A DNA stretch of 64,000 nt from Hyalella azteca (Eukaryota > Arthropoda > Malacostraca > Amphipoda > Hyalellidae): positions 344,207-408,206 of the forward strand of contig NW_025940754.1 in NCBI RefSeq assembly GCF_000764305.2. The letters are read 5' to 3'. Under the pieces are notes generated by a model, which saw only the letters and a list, made by a program, of their open reading frames with translations, searched no databases and had not been told where the DNA came from. Positions 1-12,482 of the stretch are shown one piece after another. The translations under genes and the position numbers were made by a program. Each line of letters begins with the position of its first letter. Positions within the stretch are counted from its first letter, which is position 1.

Positions 1-1195
1 CAGTAAAACCTAAGTCTTTGTTACTTCTACGGACGCCGTTGCATAATCTTGAAAGCATTTTCAATTCATTTGTTGGTAAAAGCTTCTTAGAGCGAATTTA
101 ATGGTGCTTGGCACTTAGTGAGAATCACTCGACGACGGCTTACCACATCCGCCATTAAATTCACGTCAACTTATTTGTTCGATAGTTGTATATTCAATAG
201 ATTCTCTGCTCCCTGACGGGCATAAATTTAGACCTCGACTTTGCGACTTCCATGAATACGAAATTACTTCTGACCCATGACTCGTGGCCTAATTTCCTAG
301 CTTTTTCGATTGAATGCGAAGTCATCGATCGGAACCTCGACTCAAAGCCGGTACACTTCCGCTCTCTCGCAACTCTAAGAGTCGAGAGCAGCAGCATTTC
401 CGAGCATGTTTTAATTCTTAATGAGCAGCTGCGGCTCTCCTAATGGAATACATGAACACAATTTCATCGGCAGTTCCAACGGAGGTATATAGCTATCACA
501 TAAATTGAATAGTACATAATAATGGAGGAAATTTAAGCCACATGTAAAGCATAAAGATCCTTGAAGTTCTTTATAAAATAATAATAGTTTTAACACATCT
601 GATGCAGCCATAAAAAACTAATTTTAAACCAAATCCTCAATCAAGACGCATCTTATGTAATTAACTGATAAAAGAAAAATGGCGTTTTTTTCTTATTTCT
701 TGTCATGAATATAAAAATCAAAGTTTGTTATTATAATTTGTCTTTCTTTAATTTGTGCAGAATTAAATTAGATTCACCAAGATTGGAACACATAGTGAGT
801 TCCTTACTGCAAATTAATTTCAGAAGCTGCAGCAGATTTTTCCATGAACCTTTGAATTTCCCTTTTAAAATTTTTTTTGTTTGTAGTGCAGTCTCTTTCT
901 CAATTTCATCGTACCAAGAGGGAGAAAAACTATAAAAAGGTTCTGTTACAAAGAGTGAGAAATATTGTAAGACATTTATGTCTTAACTTACATTGACGTG
1001 GAGGTAAAATTTGCCTGTTAATTGTGACTGCTGCCCACGAGGCACAACAAATATGTAAAGAACTGGAAAACTTATGTAGCCTATTTGCCGGGAACTTTGT
1101 CCCGATAACCGTTAAAAAAATTTCCGGTAATCGAAAACAAAAGGCTTGGTTAGCTAATAATTGGTGACGTGACTGACGTCTTAATTGGCTATTTT
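1..1195. other. AT-rich DNA, no gene recognised
   Basis: Only short open frames occur here and none resembles a known protein or has convincing splice context. No array, RNA gene or element was recognised before the dispersed repeat that begins near 1196. Confidence 0.5.
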
Positions 1196-1881
1196 ATTAC
1201 AACACTTTTCTTTAACTTCAATTCTTGTTGTTTGTTTGTTTGTTGCCTGTCTACCAAAAATCTTAAAATCGAAATTTACAACACTACCTGTCCTACCTGT
1301 CCTATCGATCTGAAATTTTGCGCACTTGCTTAAAATTGGAGAAAATGCATGAATCAATTGACAGAATACATAATTTTAAAAATTAAAAAATATATATTTT
1401 TTTAATATTAAAAAACGTAAAAAAATAATTTTGTCTGCTACAAATCTTATGATCAATATTTAACACACTTCTACCGGTTCAATTAATCTAAAGTTTTGCA
1501 CACTTGGGTAAAGTCGGAGACAATGCATGAATCAATTGACAGAATGTATCATTCTAAAATTAAAAAAAATGTAATTTAAAAAAATTCAAAAATAATTTTG
1601 TATTCTACACATCTTATAATCAATATTCAACACACTTCTACCTGTCCAATCGATCTGACATTTTGCACACTTGCGCAAAGTAGGAGATAATGCATTAACC
1701 AATTGACCCAATAAATAATTTTGACAATTTAAAGTTTTTTCATATATTAATATTAAAAAATGTTAAAAATTAATTTTTTTAATAAATGGAAATAAAATTT
1801 AAATTCATTGTAGATGTGTAACATCTGAGATACTGTATTCATTAGAAGTAATGTCTTTAAATAGTAATTTTTAAAAGCATA
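1196..1881 (+). mobile_element. Dispersed hairpin-ended repeat, copy 1 (three core units)
   Basis: The 5' end carries ACAACACTT at 1199-1207. Three core units start near 1249, 1433 and 1600 (spacing 184 and 167 bp). Each has a version of the phrases 'ATCGATCTGAAATTTTGC' and 'AATGCATGAATCAATTGACA'. The 3' inverted repeat at about 1844-1854 is decayed (AGAAGTAATGT against AGAAGTGTTGT elsewhere) and is followed by a weak palindrome in the TTTAAA...TTTTTAAA stretch. The same sequence occurs at 8.7 kb, 37.95 kb and, reversed, 60.8 kb. It has no coding capacity, so it is a non-autonomous element. The structure fits a HINE (non-autonomous Helentron), which is an inference. A LINE fragment begins immediately downstream. 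Confidence 0.75.
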
Positions 1882-2875
1882 TGATTTGCTTTACTGACGT
1901 ACTGATTTGCTCTACAGACGATCAACCACTCTCACGATGTCAAGATAACACCGGCCGCACACGGTTAGTCAGCGGAGCTGGTAGACAAGTAAGAAGTCAT
2001 GTCCATAGAACCAGGCCTGTAAATAATGTAAGAAGTAAACGCATGCGTCAAAGTGAATGTGCACAAAAAGATTTGAAATGTTTTTGCACGAATTCGGATT
2101 CTGTTTTGAACAAAAAAAAGTGGGCTGTTAACTGTGATCGAAAACGAGTGCATAGATATTATTTGTATAACAGAAACCCTCCCTAAAAATCACGGGGGGA
2201 AAGTTGTACCTGTTGAATTTCAGTTGCCAGGTTTTGATTGTTTTCATAACTTAAATGACGAGCAGTGCAGTAGAGGTGTAGCTTTGTGGGTTAGAACCTC
2301 TTATGGGGCCCAGCAAATCAAGTTATCTGCAGAGCATCAATCAGCTAGAGAATCAGTGTGGTGCGTACTTTCTCTCAAAGGCAAAGATAGCCTTCTCATA
2401 GGCGTCGTGTATAGATCACCAAACAGTTCCTCTGATAACGATAGAGTACTAAACAGTCTTTTACCGAGCATGGCTTTTCATAGGTCACACACGTTGATCG
2501 TTGGTGATTTTAATCATCCAGGGCTAGCCTGGACAGATGGATCCTCTCCCAGGGAAGAGAATCACCCAGCATCCTTGTTCATGGAGTCTGTGAGAGACTC
2601 CTTCCTAGTCCAGCAAGTTACTAAGCCAACCCATTATAGAAGTAAACAGATTCCCAATATTCTCGACCTGGTGTTTACTAGTGATGAATCAATGTTAGAT
2701 GAGCTTCGTCACGAAGCTCCATTGGGCAAAAGCGATCACCAATCATTGTTTTTCAGTCTAAAGTGCTGTACAGAGAAGACGCCTCGAAAGCGTGAGCGTT
2801 TGAATTTTGCGAAAGGCGACTATGATAAACTCCGTGAAGCAGTGAATGCAGTGAATATTTCAAACTGTATTAAGG
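1882..2875 (+). pseudogene. CR1/L2-like non-LTR retrotransposon fragment, endonuclease domain
   Basis: The open frame 2134-2875 encodes an exonuclease-endonuclease-phosphatase fold of the LINE ORF2 type. Its motifs in order are the catalytic glutamate in IICITET, a GVVYRSPN strand, LIVGDFNHPGLAW with catalytic Asp and Asn, THYRS followed by ILDLVFTSD, and the C-terminal GKSDHQSL with the catalytic SDH. The N-terminal strand, containing TNSDS, lies upstream in another frame (within 1881-2110). A frameshift therefore falls at about 2110-2134, close to the A-run at 2111-2118. No reverse transcriptase is present, because the element is cut off at 2876 by adapter sequence. In an intact element this domain nicks target DNA for target-primed reverse transcription. 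CR1/L2/Jockey-like membership is judged from motif style only. The copy is inactive as seen. Confidence 0.85.
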
Positions 2876-2919
2876 CTGTCTCTTATACACATCTAGATGT
2901 GTATAAGAGACAGGTNNNN
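2876..2919. other. Nextera mate-pair junction adapter and N gap (assembly artefact)
   Basis: CTGTCTCTTATACACATCT at 2876-2894 is the 19-bp Tn5 mosaic end, and its reverse complement follows directly at 2895-2913. Together they form the 38-bp junction adapter of Nextera mate-pair circularisation. After GT come four Ns at 2916-2919. Translated, the adapter gives the database contaminant peptide VSYTHLDVYKRQ, which ends the LINE frame here and also appears in the minus-strand frame through the array. This is not genomic sequence. Confidence 0.98.
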
Positions 2920-4135
2920 GTGTAGGAGTGAGGGTGTGTAGGAGTGAGGGTGTGTAGGAGTGAGGGTGTGTAGGAGTGAGGGTGTGTAGGAGTGAGGGTG
3001 TGTAGGAGTGAGGGTGTGTAGGAGTGAGGGTGTGTAGGAGTGAGGGTGTGTAGGAGTGAGGGTGTGTAGGAGTGAGGGTGTGTAGGAGTGAGGGTGTGTA
3101 GGAGTGAGGGTGTGTAGGAGTGAGGGTGTGTAGGAGTGAGGGTGTGTAGGAGTGAGGGTGTGTAGGAGTGAGGGTGTGTAGGAGTGAGGGTGTGTAGGAG
3201 TGAGGGTGTGTAGGAGTGAGGGTGTGTAGGAGTGAGGGTGTGTAGGAGTGAGGGTGTGTAGGAGTGAGGGTGTGTAGGAGTGAGGGTGTGTAGGAGTGAG
3301 GGTGTGTAGGAGTGAGGGTGTGTAGGAGTGAGGGTGTGTAGGAGTGAGGGTGTGTAGGAGTGAGGGTGTGTAGGAGTGAGGGTGTGTAGGAGTGAGGGTG
3401 TGTAGGAGTGAGGGTGTGTAGGAGTGAGGGTGTGTAGGAGTGAGGGTGTGTAGGAGTGAGGGTGTGTAGGAGTGAGGGTGTGTAGGAGTGAGGGTGTGTA
3501 GGAGTGAGGGTGTGTAGGAGTGAGGGTGTGTAGGAGTGAGGGTGTGTAGGAGTGAGGGTGTGTAGGAGTGAGGGTGTGTAGGAGTGAGGGTGTGTAGGAG
3601 TGAGGGTGTGTAGGAGTGAGGGTGTGTAGGAGTGAGGGTGTGTAGGAGTGAGGGTGTGTAGGAGTGAGGGTGTGTAGGAGTGAGGGTGTGTAGGAGTGAG
3701 GGTGTGTAGGAGTGAGGGTGTGTAGGAGTGAGGGTGTGTAGGAGTGAGGGTGTGTAGGAGTGAGGGTGTGTAGGAGTGAGGGTGTGTAGGAGTGAGGGTG
3801 TGTAGGAGTGAGGGTGTGTAGGAGTGAGGGTGTGTAGGAGTGAGGGTGTGTAGGAGTGAGGGTGTGTAGGAGTGAGGGTGTGTAGGAGTGAGGGTGTGTA
3901 GGAGTGAGGGTGTGTAGGAGTGAGGGTGTGTAGGAGTGAGGGTGTGTAGGAGTGAGGGTGTGTAGGAGTGAGGGTGTGAAGGAGTGAGGGTGTGTAGGAG
4001 TGAGGGTGTGTAGGAGTGAGGGTGTGTAGTAGTGAGAATGTGTATGAGTGAGGGTGTGTAGGAGTGAGGGTGTGTAGAAGTGAGAGTGTGTAGGAGTGAG
4101 GGGTGTGTAGGAGTGAGGGTGTGTAGGAGTGAGGG
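2920..4135. repeat. 16-bp minisatellite
   Basis: About 76 head-to-tail copies of a 16-bp unit (GTGTAGGAGTGAGGGT). They are nearly identical up to about 3977. The last copies, 3978-4135, carry substitutions and one-base indels, as expected at an array edge. Three units make 48 bp, so a 438-codon minus-strand frame stays open (repeated THPHSYTP.. text) without being a gene. The left edge is the adapter and gap, so the true length and left flank are unknown. Confidence 0.95.
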
Positions 4136-5649
4136 GAGTGCAGGAGTGTGATAAGCTAGAATGAGTTGTAGGGTGAATGGCAACATGAGTGACGCGGAAG
4201 GCTCGGTTAAATAGCGTGCAGTTACATGATGTAAATGAGTTGCAGACAGCAGCAGTGAAGACAGAATCGGTGTCTGGGATTGGAAAACCCTAATACTTCA
4301 CGTAGGAGTTAGAATATAAGCAGAGGTGATAATGTACAATTGATTTTAACCACGAAGACAAGATATATCTTATGAATTCAATCGGATTGTAATGACATAA
4401 TGCAATAATGATACCGATCGTGGAAAGTACTAAATGAAAAACTTTCTGTATATGAAATGGTCTCTGTATTACCATCGAATAATGAAACACTTTAACGGAG
4501 TTCAGAATTTTGATATACCCACTACATTTTGTTGAAACTACTGAAAAATTGAATTCACTAATGACTTGAATTCAGAAATTTATGGAGAACCCATGAAGTT
4601 TTTGACTCGGCTCTTGTTTGACGAATAGCTTCATGAAAGAAAGATGGTTACACTCATAAAATTGAATGAGGTCATGTTTTCCAAATATTCATATTATCCA
4701 AGCACATAGCCTGCACATATCTCTAACACGCCTATTTACAATGCTAAACTCGGTCGGGATGACCCAAACAACGGCAAGATTTGCTTCACTATTTAGACAA
4801 ACTCTCGCACATTTCCCATGGTGTAATAGACTTCACCCGTTGCCTCAACCTTAAGAGCTTTCTTGGGTCGCGATTTTTCACAGTAAAAAGTTCGTTCCGT
4901 AAAACCTCAATTTAATTGAACTTTTTCTTAAGATATAGATGAATGAAGGCATTTCTCCGTGTATCCAAGCCAACAGAGAACAATGAGACTCATCAATTTA
5001 AGGAAAATAGAGCGACACTTTCAAGCTCCACTATTATTAATCTTGTAAGAAAAGCGTTGAGATTAATAGGTGTACCATTATTTACATTTGAAATGTATTT
5101 GCAACTGAAAGAAATTCCCATAGGAAAGTGAGCCCTTAATAACTATTAAACCAATTTGTATAAAGTATTAGATACGATTAAATTAAAATTCATTAATAAA
5201 TTCCGTATGAAAGATGAGGTCAGTATAAGGAACCGAGCCTCCAGGAAGATAAGGTTGCCGGGGCAATTCAGAAGCCGTTGATGTGACCGTTGACTGTCGT
5301 GTCTAGAACTTGCGCTGTTAACTCCAGCCAAGTTCGCTAATCCGCCCCATGCATATTGATGGTGATGCATGAGAGGCTCTCATATATGAGCCATGTGTCA
5401 GAGGGACCAGCCAAAGCTTGGACCATTAAGAAATATGGCCTCGGCTGGCTTGATTTTCTGGAATAACGTTCTTGAGATCGAAACCTGCGTGAGCAGAATC
5501 TGATGGTTTTTCTATTTGGATTGTAAATTTTTTACGGAATATGAATATTTTCTAATCGTGGTGTGAAAATTTCTTGCAAAACCGCAAACCAAGAACAAAA
5601 ATCAAGCTTAGATGAAAAGAAATTTAATCCTGAACAGTTTTTCTCCCGT
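4136..5649. other. AT-rich DNA, no gene recognised
   Basis: Short chance frames only. No mobile element or array was recognised between the 16-bp minisatellite and the 40-bp array. Confidence 0.45.
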
Positions 5650-6090
5650 CTGAAACTATAATTGTTTCATAAAATGTTTCTAACGGGGGCTGAAACCATT
5701 GCAACTTTATAAAATTTTCATCGGGGTCAGAAACTATAATTGCCTCATAATTTTTTTGTAGCGGAGGCTGAAAACCATTATTGCTCCATACAATTTTTCT
5801 GCCCGAGTCTGAAACCATCATTAGTTTATGAAAAAATTCTACCTTTTGTAAAACCATAATTACTCCCTAAAATTCATCTACCAAGTTTCTGAAATCATCA
5901 TTTCTGAAAATTTTTTCTAACGGAAACTGAAAACAAATATTACACCATGAAATTTTTCAATCGGGATTTGAAACCATCATTACTTCATAAAATTTGTCTA
6001 CCGTGGTCTGAAACCATCGTTACTTCATAAAATTCTTCTACTTCGGTCTAAAACCATAAATGCTTGACAATTTTCTACCAGAGTCTGAAA
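5650..6090. repeat. Degenerate ~40-bp tandem array
   Basis: About 11 diverged units of roughly 38-41 bp. Each begins with a version of CTGAAACCATCATTAC and continues through TTCATAAAATTTTTCTACC. Divergence and small indels indicate an old array. A minus-strand frame at 5624-5857 is a by-product. Confidence 0.85.
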
Positions 6091-6564
6091 ATCTGTGACG
6101 CAGAAGTACCTACAAACGGCCATAAACGGGCCGGCCATAAATGCCTCCAGAGGGACAAGTTCTCACGAGTTTTCAGTCGCCTAAATCGATTTCACATCGC
6201 AAGGTCGGTCCCACAAACCTAATCTAAATCTCGTTATTCGAGCTGCTTGAGGGTCATTACCGCCCATGGATAAAACAATTCCAGAAACTTTCAGTCGAAG
6301 TTTTTCGCATCAGATTTCAGTTTAATTGCTTTTTAGTGATGTCGAGGCAACGAAAACAGCCTATATGATCTCTGTATGATACAAAAACGCGTTGGTGAAG
6401 CCATGACGGCTGCTCAATATTGTTGTTCTTTTCCAGGCCTGCCAAACTGCATGCAAATCGGACGCCGGGCTACAGTTTGGCTCGTGCGCCATTTGAATTT
6501 TAATGTCGCCTACACCGGCCGGCAGCCGCTGCGTTGCAGTAGAACCTGTGCGCGTACAACAGAA

Positions 6565-6885
6565 GTCAGTGACTAGCATTGCTGTCTCAACCATTATCAT
6601 TGCCAGTACGCTGATGAAAAAAGTCGGTGAATAGCATCGCTATCTCAACCGTTTTCATCGTCTGTACGATGATGAAAGAAACCAGCCGTTATCATCGTCA
6701 GTGCGATGATGAAAAAATCCAGTGACTATCATTGCCATCTCAACTGGAATCATCGTCGGTAGGATAATGATAAAATTGTGTGAATAGCATCGCTTTCTCA
6801 ACGGTTATCATTGCCAGAATGCTGATGAAAAAGCCAGTGAATAGCATTGCTATCTCAACTGTTATCATCGTCAATCCGAGGATAG
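6565..6885. repeat. Degenerate ~58-bp tandem array
   Basis: Five units plus a partial one, starting near 6565, 6623, 6719, 6778 and 6834. Each contains GTGAATAGCATCGCTATCTC, then a CGTTATCATCGTC phrase, then GATGATGAAAAA. The partial unit lies at about 6680-6718. Confidence 0.85.
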
Positions 6886-8728
6886 TCTTTTGTCGACTTC
6901 ACCACTACATTGACTATGTCACTTACCAATTACTTTCAGAATTCTACCATTTTTGAACAAAGATAAAATCAACATTTGCACAAATTTAAAATGATCATAA
7001 ATCATAATCGCAAACCTCTTATTCCAGTCACGAAAGAAGCCAAAGATGACCATGTGGCATTTATGTATTTTATTATTTTATTTCTTCAATATAAAGTTCT
7101 ATAGAACGAAAACGTTGGAAAGTATTTTAGAACGCTATTTATAAAAAAATTCATACAAAAATTCGTCTAATTTTACAACAATTTGTTAGTTTAATCGCAA
7201 CCAGTTATCACGAATTAAATAGTCTAACTCTTCTATTCCATTCCTTTAGCCTGAAAAACTTAGTCAATTAAACTATTTGGAAAGGCTAAGCCAGCGTACA
7301 TTCCTACTAGCTTCTCAAAATGGTACACACAAAACATAAAGCGTTTATTGTGAGCAAAAATTGTATTATCCAAGCTAGTATTCCTCTCCTCGGATCCGCA
7401 GGCTAGGTACTCGTATTTCACTGAAATCGCAAGCCTGGGAAACTATTTTCACTCGACGATATTGAATTTTGAATAAGAATCCTAGTGAGAGGGACTATAA
7501 GTTTCATACATAATTTACCCTCATAAGAAAATTAGAATTATTAATCAGTATCAAAGCTTGAGATTTAGCATTTCCGCAAATATTTTTTAAAATAAAAATT
7601 ATAATTAAATTTTTGCAGATATTATTAGCAAACCTTTTGCAAAGCATAGTTTTTAATTGTCTATTTTTATGCGCTCCTATGGTTTACTTGTTTATCAGAC
7701 TTTTAGGAGGTAAAGATAGCCGACAATGTATCGAATAGTTTCAATGCTAACTCAGTTGTTCGTAGGCCGCGTTAAAACTGCCCACAATATTTCGGTGCGT
7801 TAATTTATGCCTTCTTATAACTTGTTTATAGTTCTGATGATTATTTGTTATATTTGAATATTACAAGCGTACATTGGAGTTTATAGGGTTTATATAGTCA
7901 TCTTTGTTCTCACAGATACAATTTTTTCATTCAATAAAAAGGAAATTTGTTGTCGAAAATGTGGTTATCTTAAAACCTGAACGCGGACTTACGTCAATCC
8001 AAACTCAGCAAAACGGAAAGCGTTTTACAATATTTATTTTTCAAAGCAAAAATTATATTAACGGAAACGCTAAGGTTGTTGAGTACTGCATACATGGTTC
8101 TAGCGCAGACTTGACGTAGTAAAGCAAACAATATAAAGACAAGTGAACAGTTTTTTCCTTCTCAAAATAGATGTTTTATACTTATGTAAAAGATTAAAAC
8201 AAATCCACAAATTGTTGATGCTTAGCTTAAATTAAAGCTCTGTCCGAAAATACATCGTCCATAATTGAATTGAACCCACGAGATATAATAATGCTCAATT
8301 CAATTTAAAACTTACAGTCCCCTACAGCCAATGTTTTCCAGTAAAATAAAATTTACAAATTAGCGTTATAGGATAATCAGCAGCGCTATGGCGGCATTAT
8401 TTTAATTCAAAATATTTATTGAAAACCTATCTTTGAGATGTAAGTGGATGAATTCATAAGTTATGTCCATGAAAATAGTGATGCATTTATTTCAAATTTT
8501 ATCTAGATCCAGGAATAAATAAAAGATTTTTCACTAAAAAGATTCATAAGCGAGAATAAACATCAATTTGTAGTTAAATGACAATGGAAAATCTTGTCTA
8601 ATCATACTTCAACCAACAGCGAGCTACGCTTTCATTCATCAACCATCAACGCCTTCATTCAGCACCCAGCATTCAGCCTTCATTCAACAACTAGTGACCC
8701 TTCGATTCAGCCTTCATTACAACACTTC
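6886..8728. other. AT-rich DNA, no gene recognised
   Basis: No recognisable protein, RNA or repeat. The open frame at 7904-8119 has no family resemblance that I can identify. Confidence 0.45.
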
Positions 8729-9228
8729 TTTACAACACTTCTCTTTAGCTTCCCTTCTTGTCTGTTTGTCTGTCTGCTACAAATCTTGTAATCGAAATTT
8801 AATACACTTCTACTTATCCCATTGATCTGAAATTTTGCACACTTGCGTAAAGTTGGGGACAATGCATGAATCAAATGACAAAATAAATAATTTTATGAAT
8901 AAAAAAAATTTTTCAATGCTAAAAAAACTGAAAAAATAATTTTGTCAACTGCAAATCCTATATTATTATTGATATTTGACACACTTTTACCTGTCCAATT
9001 GATATGAAATTTTGCACACTAAATTTGTGTGAAGTTGGAGGCAATGCATGAATCAATTGACAGAATAAATAATTTTGAAAAAATTTTATATATTAAAAAA
9101 TTGAAAAATTAATTTTTTTAATATCCGAAAATAAAATTAGAAATTCATTGTACATCTGTAACATTGGAAACACTAGATTCTTTAGAAGTGTTGTCTTTAA
9201 AAATAATTTTTAAACGTATATTATTTTA
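8729..9228 (+). mobile_element. Dispersed hairpin-ended repeat, copy 2 (two core units)
   Basis: ACAACACTTCT lies at 8732-8742, with an extra partial copy of the terminus at 8719-8729. Its inverse AGAAGTGTTGT lies at 9184-9194. Two core units start near 8772 and 8944 (172 bp apart). Immediately beyond the 3' inverted repeat is a near-palindrome, TTTAAAAATAATTTTTAAA, at about 9196-9214. This is one of the best-preserved copies and shows the inferred ends clearly. It is non-coding. Confidence 0.85.
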
Positions 9229-10188
9229 CAGCTGCAATCACTTTACGGTCCTAAATTTATTCCTCAAATTTCACATTTATACAACGAAATTAATTAATAC
9301 ACATGAAAGTGAATGTTACCTTTGAAAATGTTTTTTGTTCATTCAACAATAAATTCAACATAAAAATAATAGTTTGATATTCAAACAGAATTCCCATCAT
9401 AAAGTTAGATTGTGCGCTGTACCTTTTAGTGGCAGTCAACAGAAAGAAACATCCTTCTTTAAACGCTCATGTAATTCTCATTTTGATCTCGGCCAAAATT
9501 CATGGTTGTTCCTAGAAATTTTTCGCGTCTGTGGTTAGTTTAATTTCAGTGAGCACGCATGTGGCTCGACTTGAAGGTTTTCCCTCGAGAATCAGCGGCA
9601 TATCTTATTCAGGCGGATGAAGGTAATCTCGAGACTCTCAAATATAAAAGGAGCTTGCTTGTTCCCGACACAAACTCTCTCCAGCATCCATGATGGGAGC
9701 TCACTCGTCAAGTCGACTTCACGAATATTTATGCCGCTCTAAAAACTCGAGCTGCACACAGTCTACTTCATCTTCTATGCTCTTTCTCGCACTACCGCTC
9801 ATGAATATTCTTAAAGACGTTATGCTCGTGTAAATTTTCTCTCAAAATATAAAGTGCAATATGTTGCACACGAAATCGATGTTATGTTGTCGATGTAGAA
9901 TGATGAACGCAAATGATGAGGGTGATACAGCACTGAATAGGTAAAATATGTGCGAGAGATGTAAAATGTGAAGTGTGCACTAAAAATGGCAAGCCAGCCT
10001 CAGAGGGAAACGTCATCGCACACAAATACGAAGGACAGTCAATTGTTAAAGGTCGTTGTATAATTTTATTATTTAATTTATTGATTTATTTTATTACATT
10101 TAGATTCAACTTATATGACTTCACTTTGTATTATTTATTCCGACGTTTGCTAATTAAACATGGTGGCGTGGGTGGCAAAAGAATGTAA
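9229..10188. other. No gene recognised
   Basis: Mixed-composition sequence without a recognisable coding exon, RNA gene or clear repeat. Confidence 0.4.
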
Positions 10189-10460
10189 GTGCAGAGCCAC
10201 TCCGCACTGGTGAAAGGTAGGAATAAAATACAATTGCAGAAACACACACTGATGAAAGGAGGAAGAAAGTGCATATGGGCAGAGACATACCACTTATGAA
10301 AGCTAGTAATAAATGCTAGTGCATGCAGATCGAGGCACTCCACAGGTGAAGGGTAGAAAGGAAGTGCGAGAGGAAAGAAAGTCCATAGGTTAAAGATAGT
10401 AGGAAGAATGTGAAAGTGCAGAGACACAGACCACTAGCGAAAATTTAGAAGAAAGTGCAG
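10189..10460. repeat. Degenerate ~46-bp tandem array
   Basis: About six strongly diverged units, each resembling GTGCAGAGACACACCACT followed by a purine-rich GAAAGGTAGGAAGAAA phrase. The purine bias holds one strand's frame open at 10131-10427, which is not evidence of coding. Confidence 0.7.
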
Positions 10461-11940
10461 TGGCTATTTAGGAACTGTCACTTAGCGCTATGAGGGGTCA
10501 GCTACGCAGCCTTTACTCAAGCAAATACACAAACCCTACAGATTTCACCTTTGAAGTCGCTTTGCCAGCATTTCTGCAGTCGGTCCAAGCATCGAAGCTC
10601 TTGATCTCAAGGCAAAAGGGGAGAGAATGCTTCCAGGGGCTCATCGATCTAAACTAGAGGAGGGCTTCCAGTCTTATAGGGCAGAGTTCTCCATCACTAG
10701 CGTGCACTTTAACAAAATCAACAAAAACGACATTTAGCCCAGGAGGATCAGCAAAATTTTTTAGAGAGATTTTATGCTCAATTTATAAATTGCCTATGAA
10801 ATAAATCGATTGGAAATCTTGGCCGTGATAATAACCAATACTACATGATTTTTCATTTATAATTTCCTTTTTCGAATTCGTTGTAAGTTTAATAGTATCT
10901 TTGAAGATCGGTCCGTAATTATAATGTTCACTCTACTTCATTGACTATATTAACAGGCATTTGTTTGACCAACTGAGCATAGAACGCAAATTAAACGGAG
11001 ACGCTAATAGCATGAGGTGGCCACTAGAACCCGTCTGGACACGTGCTTGTGTTTTGATATTAAAGTAACTGCAATCTCAAGTTAACCTATAAATATTGAT
11101 AAAAACATGTAAAATTTTACAGAATGTGTTTCTTGTCCCTGAATTGGTGGTTGATTATAACCTCTAGCCGTTGTATTTCAAGGTTATAGACTGCAATACA
11201 TGGCATGAATGTTTCATGACAAATTATTCAATGGAATTAAATTAGAATAACAATTTCAAGTATCACTTTGAACATGGTTAAACATGAAATATTGCTTGGA
11301 AATAAATTCCTAAACTCATGTTTAGATTCTAATTTTTTAGTTCATGATGCCGATGTATCAAGCAGTATAGGATTACGCAAGCCAGGCTTGATCAACTTAC
11401 ACGGATAAATAGCAACAGATTTCTAAAGGATCCTACGAAGCTTAGCGGTTACCCACAACCCGCAGCTCTCATTAGCGGAGGCATTGAATGCAAATGGGTG
11501 CGGGCTAAATAAGGAATCGAGTCCTATTGCAAGCCTAAGGATAGCGACCATGTCAAGATCGACCTACGCGAGCAGTTGCCACCAAGTTTGTCATTGCAAA
11601 GGCCAACATCCACGAGACTCACGAGCCGTTACAAGACGATCGAATTCCTGTCTTCGCTCCCTAATGAATTCGGCCTCGAGTTCCAGAGCTCATGTGTACG
11701 AACAAAACGGTTGACTAGTAAGATTGGATTTCGAAATGCTAGTGGGATTAATCAAATGTAGACGAGTTCAGGGATCCATGACGTTATATTAGATTCGCGT
11801 AATGAGGTATTTTGCCCGTAGCCTTTGCTATTATTGCATTTACTTTTCGTTTGGCAAATACATTTTTTCGTATGATTCAGTTAAACAAAAATCAAGAATA
11901 ATATTCTAATAATTTGGTCGTTATGTGACCTTTCCAGAAA
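10461..11940. other. No gene recognised
   Basis: Short open frames overlap around 11484-11761 on the plus strand but show no known domain. Nothing else was recognised. Confidence 0.4.
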
Positions 11941-11944
11941 TTTT

Positions 11945-12155
11945 TTTAATATCCTGTACCCTGGATATTATTAAATTTACATTATATATTATATATTAAA
12001 TTTATATTTATATTATTATTTATATTAGATCCTATTTATAATTATCCGGTTAATTCCATTTAATAATTTTCCTGTTATCCTGTTAATTATTCTGTTAATA
12101 ATTATCCTGTTAATATCCTGTTTATAATTATAATTAACTATAATTATCCTGTACG
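11945..12155. repeat. AT-rich irregular repeat
   Basis: Repeated short phrases of the TTATCCTGTTAAT type are scattered through almost pure A/T sequence, with local TA palindromes. The period is irregular. The minus-strand frame at 12025-12231 reads as Asn-Arg-Ile repeats and is a composition artefact. Confidence 0.65.
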
Positions 12156-12364
12156 CAGTTAGTATGAATAATATCCAACTGATTCTCAATATATAGCCGC
12201 TGTGTATTGAAAGTCGACACGCTCCACTCATAGTTCAATTTTCAAATCAATGAGAACGAACACGTTCCCCAACGTCTTACGATAAGCTGCGAATAATATT
12301 CTAAACAAAGTTTGGAATGGTTCCCGCGATTTCGAAACAAATCTAGGATGCTGCTCAGGAACGG

Positions 12365-12482
12365 GCAATAAGTCTAGACAAACAAGACTTGGCGAAAGTT
12401 TGGACAAACAGGAATTGGCTAGAGTCTACACTGACAGGAATAGGCGAGAATCTTGACAGACAAGATTTGGCAAGGAGTATCA
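12365..12482. repeat. Degenerate ~32-bp tandem repeat
   Basis: Four diverged units built on GTCTTGACAAACAAGA then TTGGCGAGA. Minor indels separate them. Confidence 0.65.

Noticed and set aside
2870..4186. 438-codon minus-strand open frame with His/Thr/Pro/Ser repeats
   Set aside because: It is the 16-bp minisatellite read three units (48 bp) at a time, and it ends in adapter-encoded peptide. There are no coding signals.
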